The notes beneath the pieces were generated by a model, which worked only from the letters and a program-made list of their open reading frames with translations, did not search any database and was not told the origin of the DNA. Shown in pieces: positions 26,053-35,570 of a stretch of 64,000 bases of DNA. Both the position numbers and the translations under genes were made by a program. The DNA is taken from contig OZ253540.1 of assembly GCA_965262485.1 (NCBI GenBank), forward strand, positions 3,472,001 through 3,536,000, read 5' to 3'. Source of the DNA: Bin87 sp965262485. GTDB lineage: Bacteria; Chloroflexota; Dehalococcoidia; Lucifugimonadales; UBA3495. Positions within the stretch are counted from its first letter, which is position 1; each line of letters opens with the position of its first letter.

Positions 26053-26883
26053 TTACCGCCAGTCGTGGCGAGGTTTCCAGCCCAGCAGTCGATGCGCCTT
26101 TTCCGTACTGATTACGCTGGCGGTACCGCTCAGCCCATCCCTTATCTCCACCCGGTCGCCAAAGTTGTTTTTGACAAGGTCAATCGTAGACTCTTTGAAA
26201 CGACTGGAAGGCTGGGCGATCATGAAAGCCTCATACGTTGCTATCTCCGCATCCAGTGACAATACGTGGGCTTGGGCCACGTCCCTGGCGTCAGTGTAGG
26301 CCCACATCACCAGTGTCAGGGGATTCTCCGGTGTAGGGGCCGGCCGGGGGAATTCCGCCTGGACTTCCGGAAGCGCCACATTGGTAAACCGCAGGCTGAC
26401 GACGGTGGTGTTTGAATTGCGGGCGATCATTCTGCCGATATCCTCTCCAACCTGCTTGGACAGGCCGTAGGGCTCGAAAGGCATCATGGGATGTTCCTCG
26501 TCCAATGGCAGATACAGCGGCACGAAAGTGTCCCCGTCGTGGGCCCAACCCATGCCGAAGGCGCTGGAAGAGAACACTACACGCCGCAGTCCCAACTCCG
26601 CCGCTGTCATCATGACGTTGAAGGTGCTGGCCACGTTATTTTCGAAAATAACCCTTGGGTCTTCCCGCAGCGGCTCGGGGATAGCTCCCATGTGAACGAC
26701 GGCTTCCGCGTCCTTGAGAATACCCTCCACTGCCTTGGCGTCACCGAGATCGCATCGCACAAACTCGGCTGGAGGGTCATCGGTAGCCGATCGGTCTGTC
26801 GCCAGGACTGCTCTGTTTTGGTCCACCAGCAACTGGACTACCCGGCGTCCCAGCCTTCCCGACGCTCCCGTTACTACTATCAT
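26053..26883 (-). CDS. NAD-dependent epimerase/dehydratase family protein
   Basis: The protein has 276 residues from the ATG at 26883 (GGAG 7 bases upstream); the frame extends to 27012 without a better site. Seen: the Rossmann motif VVTGASGRLGRRVV, the CDLGDAKAV segment, VVHMGAIPEP, RVVFSSSAFGMGW, and the catalytic pair in FEPYGLSKQVGEDI (YxxxK). Known: extended short-chain dehydrogenases of this type act on NDP-sugars or on small uronate-type substrates (uronate dehydrogenase has a similar short form). Inferred: sugar or sugar-acid oxidoreductase. It stands 287 bp from the amidase on the same strand. Confidence 0.85.
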   Translation of the reverse strand: MIVVTGASGRLGRRVVQLLVDQNRAVLATDRSATDDPPAEFVRCDLGDAKAVEGILKDAEAVVHMGAIPEPLREDPRVIFENNVASTFNVMMTAAELGLRRVVFSSSAFGMGWAHDGDTFVPLYLPLDEEHPMMPFEPYGLSKQVGEDIGRMIARNSNTTVVSLRFTNVALPEVQAEFPRPAPTPENPLTLVMWAYTDARDVAQAHVLSLDAEIATYEAFMIAQPSSRFKESTIDLVKNNFGDRVEIRDGLSGTASVISTEKAHRLLGWKPRHDWR

Positions 26884-27170
26884 CTTTTGCTCCGGTTGAT
26901 TCCTTTGGTTGATGATTTGACCGGCTCGCCACCTGCGGGCTACCGGAATCTCATGGACGATCCAGTCCGTGGATACCCCGGTAATCGATTTTTGGAGACG
27001 ACCGCCAACCATCCAAGAGTCCCGGACAAAGCAGGTCTATCCCGGCGAAGAGTTCGAAGTAGTCCCTTTGCTTAGCCGGTTACGGTGGCCGACCCCTGAA
27101 AACTGGACCAGGATAATTGCAGAGGGAATCCGGACCCGGTGTTGCCGTAGCCAGCTTCTGTTTGTTACGT

Positions 27171-28676
27171 CTAATTGTTTCTTCCGTAGGTATCGGCGGC
27201 GCGCAGGACCGTTGCGTCATCCCCCGTGCGCCCCACCAACATCATGCCTATGGGCAGGCCATCGGATACCCCGCACGGCACCGAGATGGCCGGATGGCCG
27301 GTTACGTCGAAGGGACAGGTGTTGGGGATCATTTCCAGCGCCCGGTCGGTGTACTCCTGGCGACTGCAATCGGCCGGCGGAATGACCGTCGCCTTCATTG
27401 GCAGGGTGGGCATCACCAGCAGGTCATACTCGCTGAGTGCCTGGTCATAGGCTTGGGTCAACGTCCTGGCCAGGTTCTGAGCCTTGGAGTAGTAGTGGCC
27501 GTGATACCTGTCCTGCATATATTGTCCCATCAAGACCACCAGCTTGGTGGTTTCCGACAGGTCATCGGCCCGGCTTTGCAATCCGTGGGCATATACGTCC
27601 TGCAAAGCGGTGGTGTAGTGGCCCTTCCAATTGGTGCCCATGCAGTTGCCGGCTACCATCAACATCGTAGCCCCCTCCACCGCGATGGCCCTCCAAATGT
27701 GGATTCCGTCCAGGTGCCAGGGTATGGAAACCGTTCCCACCTGCGCCCCCATGCTCTCGAACGAGCGGGCCGCGTTCTCCACCGCCTGGTCCACGTCAGC
27801 TTCAGACTCCGCCAAATTGAACCCTTGCTGTACGATGCCCAAGCGGAGTCCCGTCACGTCTCCGGTCAACGCCTGGGTATAGGCTTGCCCGGAAAGTCCG
27901 GCCTTCTGCCTGGGATCCAAACCGTCGGGGCCAGCGACTGCTTCCAGCAACAGCGCCAGGTCAGCGGCAGTCCGCGCCATCGGCCCCGTGTGGTCCAGGG
28001 TCAGTTCGATTGGGAAGACCCCCGTATAGGGGACCAGTCCGTAGGTTGGCTTGAGCCCGTAAATGCCGCACCAACTGGCTGGTATCCTGATCGACCCACC
28101 CTGGTCGCCGCCGATGGCCATGTCCACCTCTCCCGCCGCGACCAGCGCCGCGCTGCCACTGGAGGAGCCTCCTGCGGTGCGCGTGTGGTCATGGGGGTTG
28201 AGGACCGGCCCGGTGTCCGACGTATGGCTGCCGCCGGAGAAGCACAGGCTTTCGCAGACCGACTTGCCCTTGACGGAGCCGCCGGCGTCCAGAATCCGGG
28301 TGACGAGCGTGGCGTCTACGTCGGGAACGTAGCCTTCGAGGACGCTGGTGCCGTTCATCATGGGAACGCCCGCCACGCAGACGTTGTCCTTGATGGCCAC
28401 GGTCTTTCCGGAGAGGATTCCGCCCTGGGGACCGGTTATGTTGCAACGCCAGTACCAGGCCCCCAATGGGTTGTCTTCCGGTTGGGGTCGCACCCCTGGG
28501 GACCGGGGGTATTTGACCGGCAAGCTGGGCGCAGTAAGCTGGTCCAACCGGGCATACGAGTCCAGGATGGGCTGGCTCAACTCAATAAAGGACTCCACGT
28601 CGGCCGACGAAGGGTTCAGGTTGTAGGACTGTGCAATTCGGAAAAACTCTTCGACGGTGGGGCGTTTTACCACCAT
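27171..28676 (-). CDS. Amidase of the nitrile-hydratase-associated type
   Basis: The protein has 501 residues from the ATG at 28676, with GGAGG upstream. Seen: GKTVAIKDNVCVAG with Lys96, TAGGSSSGSAALV with Ser171 and MAIGGDQGGSIRIPASWCGI with Ser195. Known: the amidase-signature family uses a Lys-Ser-Ser triad. In the Rhodococcus N-771 amidase the triad is Lys96/Ser171/Ser195, the same numbers as here, and DQGGSIRIPA is typical of that subgroup. It hydrolyses carboxamides to acids and ammonia in the cytoplasm. No nitrile hydratase genes lie nearby, so it probably serves amide catabolism on its own. Confidence 0.92.
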   Translation of the reverse strand: MVVKRPTVEEFFRIAQSYNLNPSSADVESFIELSQPILDSYARLDQLTAPSLPVKYPRSPGVRPQPEDNPLGAWYWRCNITGPQGGILSGKTVAIKDNVCVAGVPMMNGTSVLEGYVPDVDATLVTRILDAGGSVKGKSVCESLCFSGGSHTSDTGPVLNPHDHTRTAGGSSSGSAALVAAGEVDMAIGGDQGGSIRIPASWCGIYGLKPTYGLVPYTGVFPIELTLDHTGPMARTAADLALLLEAVAGPDGLDPRQKAGLSGQAYTQALTGDVTGLRLGIVQQGFNLAESEADVDQAVENAARSFESMGAQVGTVSIPWHLDGIHIWRAIAVEGATMLMVAGNCMGTNWKGHYTTALQDVYAHGLQSRADDLSETTKLVVLMGQYMQDRYHGHYYSKAQNLARTLTQAYDQALSEYDLLVMPTLPMKATVIPPADCSRQEYTDRALEMIPNTCPFDVTGHPAISVPCGVSDGLPIGMMLVGRTGDDATVLRAADTYGRNN

Positions 28677-29084
28677 GATGATAACCTCCGTTATATGCTT
28701 GAAATCAGTTGCCGGAACCTCAATCGCTGACCGATTGCGTGATTTTGATTTGATAGGGGGCGCATCTTCAGCGGCCTTGGACCATCGCCTGATACTACCA
28801 CGGCTGCTGCGGGTCTACTCAGGCCTCGGTTGGGGTTACGAGGCGCAAGCAATTCTTTTCCCAACGGCAAAATCTCGACATATCGCCATCGAGGAGCAGC
28901 GTGAAGTGGCACGCCCTCATGACGACCGGTAGCTCCCCGCCAATCCGGCAACGCTGATTTCTGATACCATGCTGCGAAGGCAGGCGCCATTCTCGTTGGC
29001 CGATTGGCCCCGACCTTTACGCTGATCAACAACAACAGCTGGGCTTCAGTAGAACAAAAACGTCCTTGATGTGGAGGCCCAAAA
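28677..29084. other. Divergent intergenic region
   Basis: 408 bp between the divergently read amidase and gamma-glutamyltransferase. A short plus-strand frame (28657-28932) has no family likeness or good ribosome site and is not called. No strong hairpin seen. Promoters for both genes should lie here. Confidence 0.5.
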
Positions 29085-30845
29085 ATGCCAGTCAAAGGCA
29101 CCACGCTAACCAGTCTTCGTCCATTGATGCAGTCTGTCAACGGAATGGTTGCAGCCAGCCACCCCAGCGCCGCCATGGCCGGTTTGGAAGTCCTGAAAAA
29201 CGGCGGCAACGCGATTGACGCTGGAGTGGCCGTTGGCCTGGCGTTGAACGTGGTGCATGTCGATGATTGCAGCTTCCTGGGCGTAGCGCCCACGGTGATA
29301 TACCTGGCGGACCGGAAAGAAGTCACCACAATTGACGGGCTCGGGGTCTGGCCCAGGGCCGCGTCGGTCGAGTACTTCCAAAAACACCACGGCGGAAAGA
29401 TTCCCGCCGGCGTACTTTCGTCCTTAACGCCGGCCGCCGCCGATTCGTGGCTGACGTCTCTGTCCAAGTTTGGCACGATGACCTTCGGACAGGTGGCGAC
29501 CGCGGCCATCGACCTGGCTGGCAACGGTTTCCCCATGTTCCGTTATCTGGCCGGCCGATTCAAGACCGCCTTTGACCAGTACAACGCCCACCCGTCAACC
29601 GCCGAGATTTACCTGCCCGGTGGGCGCGCCCCCAAACAGGGGGAGCTGTTCTATCAAAAAGACCTGGCTGCCACCTTGCTCAAAATCGCGGACGTGGAGG
29701 CTTCCAACGCCGGGAAAGGCCGGGAGGCCGCGCTCAAGGCGGCCAGAGACTACATCTACACCGGCGAACTGGGCCGCAAGATTGCCGCATACAACCGGGA
29801 GATGGGAGGACTCCTCACCGAGGAAGACCTGGCCCGGTATCATGTCCAGGTGGGTCCGCCCGTGACGGTAAATTACAAGGGCTACGACGTCTACAGCACG
29901 GGGCCGTGGGGCCAGGGACCAACGTTCCCCCAAGCCCTCAAGATTCTGGAAGGGTATGATCTGGCGTCCATGGGCCACAATTCCGCCGAGTACATCCATA
30001 CGGTGAGCCAGGCCTTGAATTTGGCCTTTGCCGACCGGGAGCAGTACGTGGGAGACCCGGATTTCGTGGACGTGCCGATCAACGAAATGCTGGCGGAGGA
30101 ATACCTGATCAAGCGTCGCTCTCTAATTGACCCGGACGTGGCCTGGCCGGGTACGCCCCCAGCGGGAGACCCACGAAACGGTAGGGCGACCATCGACGGC
30201 GCCCCGCAGTCTCCCAGAGAGGCGGCAGTCCCGGTTGGCACAGCCGGAGTCAGTGGTGGCGGAACTTCTTATTTCGCCGTGATCGACCGGGATGGGAACA
30301 TCTTCTCCTGCACCCCCAGCGAGGGCACCAAGAACGGCGGGCCCATAATTCAGGGCACCGGCCTGGCGTTCTCATTGCGCGGCTCTCAGTCCAAGTTGAC
30401 CGAAGGCCATCCGGCATCGGTCGCCGGGGGCAAGCGGCCCAGGCTCACTCCCGCGCCTGCCCTGGTGCTGCGCGACGGCGAGCCTGTGATGGCCCTTGGC
30501 GCTCACGGCGGCGACCATATTCCGCAAGGCACTCTGCAACTGCTGTTGAACGTCCTGGAATTTGGCCGCGACCCTCAGGAGGCGGTGGAGGAACCCCGTT
30601 TCTACAGCTATAACTTCCCCAGTTCCAACTGGGCATCAAGATATGAGCCGGGGATGCTGCGGTTGGAAGGCCGTATTTCCGATGAAGTGGCCGAGAAACT
30701 ACGGCGGAAGGGCCACACGATAGAGCAGTATCCAGACTGGTGGGAGGGTTCGGCCTTATACTGCGTCATTACTCGTAACCCGGATACCAAGGTGCTGCAG
30801 GGGGGCGCAGACCCGCGGTGCGAGGCCTACGCCGTAGGTTTCTAG
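29085..30845 (+). CDS. Gamma-glutamyltransferase family (Ntn-hydrolase) protein
   Basis: The protein has 586 residues from an ATG with GGAGG upstream. Seen: VAASHPSAAMAGLEVLKNGG with NAIDAGVAVGLALNVV at the N-terminus as in GGTs, then VSGGGTSYFAVIDRDGNIFS, where Thr394 would be exposed by autocleavage as the nucleophile. PRLTPAPALVLRDGEPVMAL and GAHGGDHIPQGTLQLLLNVL follow. Known: GGTs cleave themselves into large and small subunits and hydrolyse or transfer gamma-glutamyl groups; a branch acts on cephalosporin-type or unknown amides. No signal peptide is visible, so a cytoplasmic form is likely. Lacks close operon partners. Confidence 0.9.
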   Translation: MPVKGTTLTSLRPLMQSVNGMVAASHPSAAMAGLEVLKNGGNAIDAGVAVGLALNVVHVDDCSFLGVAPTVIYLADRKEVTTIDGLGVWPRAASVEYFQKHHGGKIPAGVLSSLTPAAADSWLTSLSKFGTMTFGQVATAAIDLAGNGFPMFRYLAGRFKTAFDQYNAHPSTAEIYLPGGRAPKQGELFYQKDLAATLLKIADVEASNAGKGREAALKAARDYIYTGELGRKIAAYNREMGGLLTEEDLARYHVQVGPPVTVNYKGYDVYSTGPWGQGPTFPQALKILEGYDLASMGHNSAEYIHTVSQALNLAFADREQYVGDPDFVDVPINEMLAEEYLIKRRSLIDPDVAWPGTPPAGDPRNGRATIDGAPQSPREAAVPVGTAGVSGGGTSYFAVIDRDGNIFSCTPSEGTKNGGPIIQGTGLAFSLRGSQSKLTEGHPASVAGGKRPRLTPAPALVLRDGEPVMALGAHGGDHIPQGTLQLLLNVLEFGRDPQEAVEEPRFYSYNFPSSNWASRYEPGMLRLEGRISDEVAEKLRRKGHTIEQYPDWWEGSALYCVITRNPDTKVLQGGADPRCEAYAVGF

Positions 30846-31049
30846 CCCCAGCCGCAAACACCGCCGTCATCCGTGGCTGGTCATCAGCTGTTGAAATCTA
30901 CGCCGTCAAGCGCAAAGCCAAGACCGCAGCCCGCGACATCAAGGCCGTCACCATGAAGAACGGCCGGCCCGCCACGAGGGGGCCGGCAGCGGTTGGGAAG
31001 CGTCCAGACACAACCGGTGCGGATAATCGTATTTTGAACATCATCAGGA

Positions 31050-31169
31050 TCAATTGAGGCTGGGTTTTCCTGCGGACTCTGGCCCGCCGGAGCTGAATCC
31101 CGGGTGATCGTCCAAGTCCGACGCATCGTCCTGGTGCTGGCCGCGCAGCACGCAGTGGCCGCAAATTTG
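31050..31169 (-). pseudogene. C-terminal fragment duplicating the zinc protein at 31272
   Basis: Read on the minus strand, ICGHCVLRGQHQDDASDLDD then HPGFSSGG ends in GKPSLN and a stop. The gene at 31272-31541 ends CGHCVLRGNHMDDASDLDEH then GQGPSLN. So this is a partial tandem copy with no start. Confidence 0.7.
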
Positions 31170-31271
31170 AATTAAGAGAAATTGCCTCAAATGGGTGGTA
31201 ACAGCGCGGGCCACTGGATACACGGGTGTTAGTCGCTCGTGGTGGCTTCGGCCGCCGGGGCGTCATCCCCG

Positions 31272-31541
31272 TCAGTTGAGGCTTGGGCCCTGTCCGGCGT
31301 GCTCGGGGCCGAGGCCGGGATGCTCGTCCAGGTCAGAGGCGTCGTCCATGTGGTTGCCCCGTAGGACACAATGACCGCAAACTTTACAGACGGGATGTCT
31401 ATTTTGGTACTTGGGATGGGGGATTTTGCAGAAGCCGCTTGCCGGCTCGTCGCAGCGGGGGCAGCCCTCGCAGCGGCCTTGGCGGTTGCCCTGCCCGGTC
31501 TGGGTGATGGTGCGGGTTTCCCGTTCTAGTACGGTGGTCAT
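31272..31541 (-). CDS. Small cysteine-rich zinc-ribbon-like protein
   Basis: The protein has 89 residues from the ATG at 31541 (AGGTG upstream). Seen: CEGCPRCDEPASGFCKIPHP followed by CKVCGHCVLRGNH, giving at least seven Cys and two His in 40 residues, enough for two zinc sites; the C-terminal tail is acidic (DDASDLDEHPG). No family recognised. It is unusual in having a degenerate tandem copy 100 bp downstream. It is one of several tiny zinc-type proteins in the accessory parts of this window (also 50761 and 50963). Confidence 0.6.
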   Translation of the reverse strand: MTTVLERETRTITQTGQGNRQGRCEGCPRCDEPASGFCKIPHPKYQNRHPVCKVCGHCVLRGNHMDDASDLDEHPGLGPEHAGQGPSLN

Positions 31542-31709
31542 GTGGTTTTCACCTTTTGGGATAGGGATTCTGAATTTCAGGTAATTGTGGAAAGGGGCCT
31601 TCCGTGTAGCGACCAAAATTGGCACTACACGTTTGTGGTGAAGCCGTGGACGCATAGCGACCCCAGAGCCGCGCGGGAAGAGTAAAGCTGGCCAGCAACG
31701 TGATTTTTT

Positions 31710-31739
31710 AGAAGTGCCGCCGGACACTGCGGCACTTCT
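31710..31739. terminator. Hairpin after the HNH pseudogene
   Basis: AGAAGTGCCGC (31710-31720) pairs perfectly with GCGGCACTTCT (31729-31739). The T-run (TTTTTT) lies on its plus-strand 5' side, so it is not a textbook terminator for the minus-strand genes, though the stem is strong. Confidence 0.45.
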
Positions 31740-31766
31740 CATTGTAGCCTGACGTGGGTGGCGCGG

Positions 31767-32860
31767 TCACCTTTCGCAGACGACGCCGTCACCGTCTCGG
31801 GCGCTCGGCGCCATCAGCTCCGGGAAGCCTCGGCCGGCGCCTTTGCTGCCCTGCGCTCGGGTTTCGCCGACCGCCTGCGCTGCGTCGCAGGAGCTGTACG
31901 TTCTTGCAGCCGGAGTAGCTGTGGACGGCACCGGTGTCGCCGTTGGCCGAGCTGGCGAACTGGTTGTATTCGGCCTCTGCCCACCTTGGCTGGGCTCTCC
32001 TGCCAGTAACGTGGGGCGGTTCGGGCACGTGTTGAGCATTTCAGCCAGTGCGTCATGCTCCCCTTGGGTGGCGGTAAGCGCCCAGCTGTACTTGGTCGTG
32101 ATCCAGTCGGTGGCGTACTGGCACCAATAGGAGCGGTCTTCCGGTTTCCAGTCCTCGGTCCCTCATGCACTCTTGGAACGGTTCGCGCTGGCGGTGACCG
32201 CGATGAGATGCTGAGGATCGTCCAGGTAGTTGGCGTATTGCTCTCTCCGATTGGCCGACCAGTTCCAGGCACCGCTGTCGTGCGCGTTGCCCAACGGCAC
32301 CATGTGGTCGACGTCGAGTTTGCCTGGATCAGTCGATGGCACTGCTGTACGGGGCCAGCCATTCGCCGGTCGTCACCCGGCACTTCCTGTCGGTTCGATA
32401 GGCAACTGCGGTGCGGCTTTCGGCAATCAGTACCTCGTTGCGGGCATCTTGGCAATCCCGGTCGGCGTCGGTCCAGTGTTTCCAATCGTGGCGGTCGTAA
32501 TCCGGCAGCGTGGCTGGGACTGCTGACACGGTCACGCGCAGAACCGTGGTGGTGGTCGCCGTCGCCGTAGGTTCCTGGGGCGTGGCGGTTTGCGCTGTTG
32601 CCGTTTCTGGCTGTGCCTCTGGCGCTGCTGTTGGCGTCTGAAGATTGGGCGGCCCTACCGTCGCGGAAGGGACAGGCTGAGCCGGTGTGGTTTCGGTGGC
32701 GGTTGTCGTTGTTGGCAGCCCTGTGGTTGTCGTTGCCGACAACGGTCTTGCATCGGTGCTCGTCTCGCTCCCGACTTGAGGGGGGTGGTGACGTGGACTC
32801 CGAAGAACAGGCTATCAGCAGAGCTGCGACGATCCAGATGAGGGCAGCAGCAGATCTCAC
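31767..32860 (-). pseudogene. Secreted HNH nuclease with Excalibur domain, three lesions
   Basis: A GTG at 32860 with GGAG upstream starts a lipoprotein leader (AAALIWIVAALLIAC). A Pro/Thr linker follows, then PDYDRHDWKHWTDADRDCQD, KLDVDHMVPLGNAHDSGAWN (the DxHxxP-type HNH motif), RREQYANYLDDPQHLIAVTA, DWKPEDRSYWCQYATDWITT, and a C-terminal Excalibur calcium-binding domain (SSCDAAQAVGETRAQ, then SARDGDGVVCER). These parts lie in three frames, with shifts at a C6 run near 32780 and near 32335, plus an in-frame TGA at 32163. Known: such HNH-Excalibur proteins are exported nucleases of actinobacteria and Chloroflexota. Inactive as read. Confidence 0.75.
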
Positions 32861-32984
32861 GGTTCGATCTCCAAGGGAGTACTGTTTGTGTTTACCGCGT
32901 GCCGGAATCACTCCTGGATTCCGGGCAGACGGCGGCAATTGTCTCACCAGTTCCTCGAACTGGCAACGACGCCAGGTGGGGAAA

Positions 32985-33215
32985 TCAGAAGTCGCCGGTA
33001 GTTCTGCCTTCTGGCTCGGAGCCTTCGTCCACACGCTCCCGGCAGTCTGCGGCGCGGATGTCGCAGAACCGGCATTCCTGTGTGCTCGGCACCCATGTTA
33101 CCCTTGCTTCGGCGGGCACCTTGGCGCAAGTACCGTTGGTCTCCGGGATTGCTTTCAGCCCCGTGAGGATGTTCTCAACGGTGAACTGGCCAACTCCTTG
33201 GGTGTGGCTCGCCAT
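32985..33215 (-). CDS. Short protein of the GVGxFT family, probably truncated
   Basis: The protein has 76 residues from the ATG at 33215. Seen: MASHTQGVGQFTVENILTGL then KAIPETNG at the N-terminus. The protein at 62176-62568 starts MSRTRKGVGKFTPQNLVAVL then RAVPESHG, so the two are homologous over the first 30 residues. After that the present copy diverges and holds CRFCDIRAADC. It is shorter than its relative (130 residues), so it may be frameshifted. Function unknown; both copies lie in accessory regions next to nuclease or toxin-like genes. Confidence 0.5.
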   Translation of the reverse strand: MASHTQGVGQFTVENILTGLKAIPETNGTCAKVPAEARVTWVPSTQECRFCDIRAADCRERVDEGSEPEGRTTGDF

Positions 33216-33838
33216 CGTGCCCTCGCGATCTTGCTGGCCGTCTCTTTCGTTTCGACTGATGTTCTCACAGCGTCGCTGCTGTGTGGCGGGGCGCACTCAT
33301 GCGTCCGGATTGTCGGACCATGGGCGCACTGCGTTTCTGTGTCGCTGTCGACTGGCGAGTTGGGGCCGGGTCGAAGGAGTCGAGGTGTCGGTCGGGGCTC
33401 CACGAGAGGGGTTCGCTCTCAGGTGCGGTCTCGACATCTTTACCTGGGTATGTGTGCGTTGTGGAATAGATTCCGAATCTGGGACCGGTTGCACGGAGTA
33501 CAGGCAGCGTTAACCTGCCATTTCCTCTATCAGTGGTTGAGTAAGTCGCTCACCAGGTCGCAGGATGGACGAACGTGGTGCCAGACCAGAATCTGGCGTA
33601 TGGAATGGAGTGATACACGCTTACCGGCAGTTGGCGGCGAGCACCGGTCCGGGTCCCGCCCGCAGCAACGACGCACCGGGAGGGGCTGGCTTCAAATTGT
33701 TCCCATTTTCGGCCCGTGGCCTATGTGTGGCACACGGGCTTTTCTGGTCCCTGCTCTACGCGGGAATCGCTTTCTTGCCGATGTTGCTGGCTGTCTCTCG
33801 GGGCGACCGCAGTATTCGGCCATAATGGAGGTGCACAA
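33216..33838. other. Gap with a terminator-like hairpin
   Basis: Several overlapping plus-strand frames here (for example 32598-33842) are mostly antisense to the minus-strand genes and look non-coding. The only clear structure is the stem at 33712-33739. Confidence 0.45.
33712..33744 (+). terminator. Intrinsic terminator or attenuator
   Basis: GCCCGTG (33712-33718) pairs with CACGGGC (33733-33739) and is followed by TTTTC. It lies 95 bp before the gene at 33839, with no coding sequence just upstream on the plus strand, so it may attenuate that gene's leader or end a small RNA. Confidence 0.55.
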
Positions 33839-34357
33839 ATGACTACCAACGTTTTTGACGCTCGCTCGGCTACCAATTACGCCGTGCCAATGATGAAGGC
33901 CTGTGCTTCGTTGCGGGGGTTCCAGTCTTTAGGTGATGCTGTACCTATGGTGGAGCCGTCGTGGTCTCTCCGTTCCTTCCCCACTGTTGGGGTTGGTTCC
34001 CCTTTCACCAGGGTTAGTATGTCAAGAAACAGGTCTCGGTCTGCTGTTGGTCTGACGCCCAGGGACCATGTTGCTTGGTTGTCCATCCTTCACCCGGATG
34101 AGCGCTTGGCTTACCTGTCAGGCATCGGTTTTGCGGACGAGGAACTTGGACAGTCTGCAGATGTCGTCGAACAATGGCTTGATATTTCGAGACGGCGAAC
34201 GTTGGATGACTTTTCCAAGAGTGCCTGTGAGGCTGGTGAAGGACTCGACTGGGTTATGGACGCATGGGAGCGAACCCGTCCTTATGAAGTGCTTTCAAGG
34301 CCGATAGGTGAAAGCAGGGCAATCGCGTCTTATCCGAGGAGGACTTTGAGCAGGTAG
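33839..34357 (+). CDS. Unrecognised protein truncated by an ISAs1 element
   Basis: The ATG at 33839 is preceded by GGAGG. The frame gives 172 residues, but the last 14 codons (from 34315) are read out of the ISAs1 left end. Seen: GLTPRDHVAWLSILHPDERL, then FADEELGQSADVVEQWLDIS and LDDFSKSACEAGEGLDWVMD, a helical composition without signal or membrane segments. No family recognised. The natural C-terminus is lost: the other side of the element is an unrelated sulfotransferase-like gene, so a deletion accompanied the insertion. Confidence 0.5.
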   Translation: MTTNVFDARSATNYAVPMMKACASLRGFQSLGDAVPMVEPSWSLRSFPTVGVGSPFTRVSMSRNRSRSAVGLTPRDHVAWLSILHPDERLAYLSGIGFADEELGQSADVVEQWLDISRRRTLDDFSKSACEAGEGLDWVMDAWERTRPYEVLSRPIGESRAIASYPRRTLSR

Positions 34358-34944
34358 TCTTCACGCCAGCCGGCGTTGAGCCGCTTGCCTTGGATGCCCA
34401 CTTTGAGGGTGTTTTCGTTTTTCAGCAGGTTGTGCCCGATCTGCCGCAGCGTAGCCATGTTTTGTGGCCCATGATCCCCCGTTTTCACGAGGGCAGGCTT
34501 TTCCGCACTCGGCACTGGTCTTCGTGAAAGGTTACATCCAAAGTCCAATGCAGCGAGTTCTCGATACTCCAATGGCCCCTGATGGCAGCCAGCAGTTGTT
34601 CCGCTGGGGCCGCCAGGCTGCTGATGTAGTAGCGGGGTTGACTGGCGCTACCCTCTGCGGTTTTCCGATGGCCGACCACTTTGATGGCCGCTTTCAGTTG
34701 CGGCCATCTCCTCTGGGGGTTCAGGTAGTCCAGGCAGTCCGTCTCGGTGATGGCCCAGCATTCTCGCCGTTCCACCCGTCCGTGTCCTTTGTTCACGGTG
34801 TGGGCGTAGTCATAGGGCACCCCGTCAAAGTCCGATGCTTCGGCCTCTTGGAACAGGTTCTCGGATGCCCTGGTAGAGTTGACCCTGATTCTCTTTCACC
34901 GCCAGCACGTAATCGGCCCCGCCGTCCACAATCTGCTGGGCAAT

Positions 34945-35169
34945 CAGGGCAATCGCGTCTTCAATATCTACAATATGAAACGGCGCATTGCATTCCAAAC
35001 GCCGATAACATTGGCTCGCGTCTGTCGTTTGAATGTGATAGAAACCCGCCAACAGATTGAAATTCGCGTCTCTGATGCTGTAACTGTCCGTTCTCAGGCG
35101 ACGTGAGACTACCCGAACTCGGACTTCCCGGGATTTTGCCTCTCACTAAAATTAGACGCGATTGCCCTG
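34945..35169. mobile_element. 225-bp MITE inserted in the ISAs1 transposase
   Basis: It starts CAGGGCAATCGCGTCTT and ends AGACGCGATTGCCCTG, the same ends as the ISAs1 host element, and is flanked by a perfect 10-bp duplication, GCTGGGCAAT (34935-34944 and 35170-35179). Removing it restores the transposase text REIAQQIVDGG. It has no transposase gene, so it is a non-autonomous derivative mobilised by the same family. Confidence 0.9.
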
Positions 35170-35303
35170 GCTGGGCAATCTCCCGCTGACATCCCATGGC
35201 ATCAATGGTTACAATGCAGCCCTGCAGTTCCAACTGTCGCAGCAGTTGGGGAATGGCGGTGATTTCATTGGACTTCGCCTCGGGTTTTGACCTGGCCCAG
35301 GGT

Positions 35304-35330
35304 CAGAGCCTGCCCCGTACTTGATACGGG
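35304..35330 (+). repeat. Palindromic mini-element, in-frame copy
   Basis: CAGAGCCTGCCCCGTACTTG then ATACGGG. Read by the minus-strand transposase it adds PVSSTGQA between QNT and LTLGQ: 24 nt, frame kept. Confidence 0.8.
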
Positions 35331-35357
35331 AGTGTTCTGCGTAGCCCAGGCGCTGAC

Positions 35358-35386
35358 CAGAGCCTGCCCCGTACTACGATACGGGG
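35358..35386 (+). repeat. Palindromic mini-element, frame-breaking copy
   Basis: CAGAGCCTGCCCCGTACTAC then GATACGGGG. Inserted between MHP and VSAWATQ of the transposase; the net 25 nt shifts the frame. Confidence 0.75.
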
Positions 35387-35545
35387 TGCATGGCTCCCTT
35401 GCCTCCCGCACGGTCGTGAGAACGCCGGGCTGTCTTGCCGTCAATGGCCACCACTTCTCCGGGCAGCAACTCAGCGATGGCCTGGGTCCAGGATATGAAG
35501 CAGTTTTGGAACTGCGCCGGGTCCAGACGGGCAAAAACCTCGCCG

Positions 35546-35570
35546 AAGAGCCTGCCCCGCGAAAGCGGGG
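35546..35570 (+). repeat. Palindromic mini-element, frame-breaking copy
   Basis: AAGAGCCTGCCCCGCGAAAG then CGGGG. Inserted between SHDT and FGEVFARL; the net insertion of about 22 nt shifts the frame. Confidence 0.7.

Noticed and set aside
27117..28730. 537-codon plus-strand frame
   Set aside because: Exact antisense of the amidase with its full Lys-Ser-Ser triad; long only because of GC-rich codon use.
32598..33842. 414-codon plus-strand frame
   Set aside because: Mostly antisense to the HNH pseudogene and the GVGxFT gene; no ribosome site or motif.
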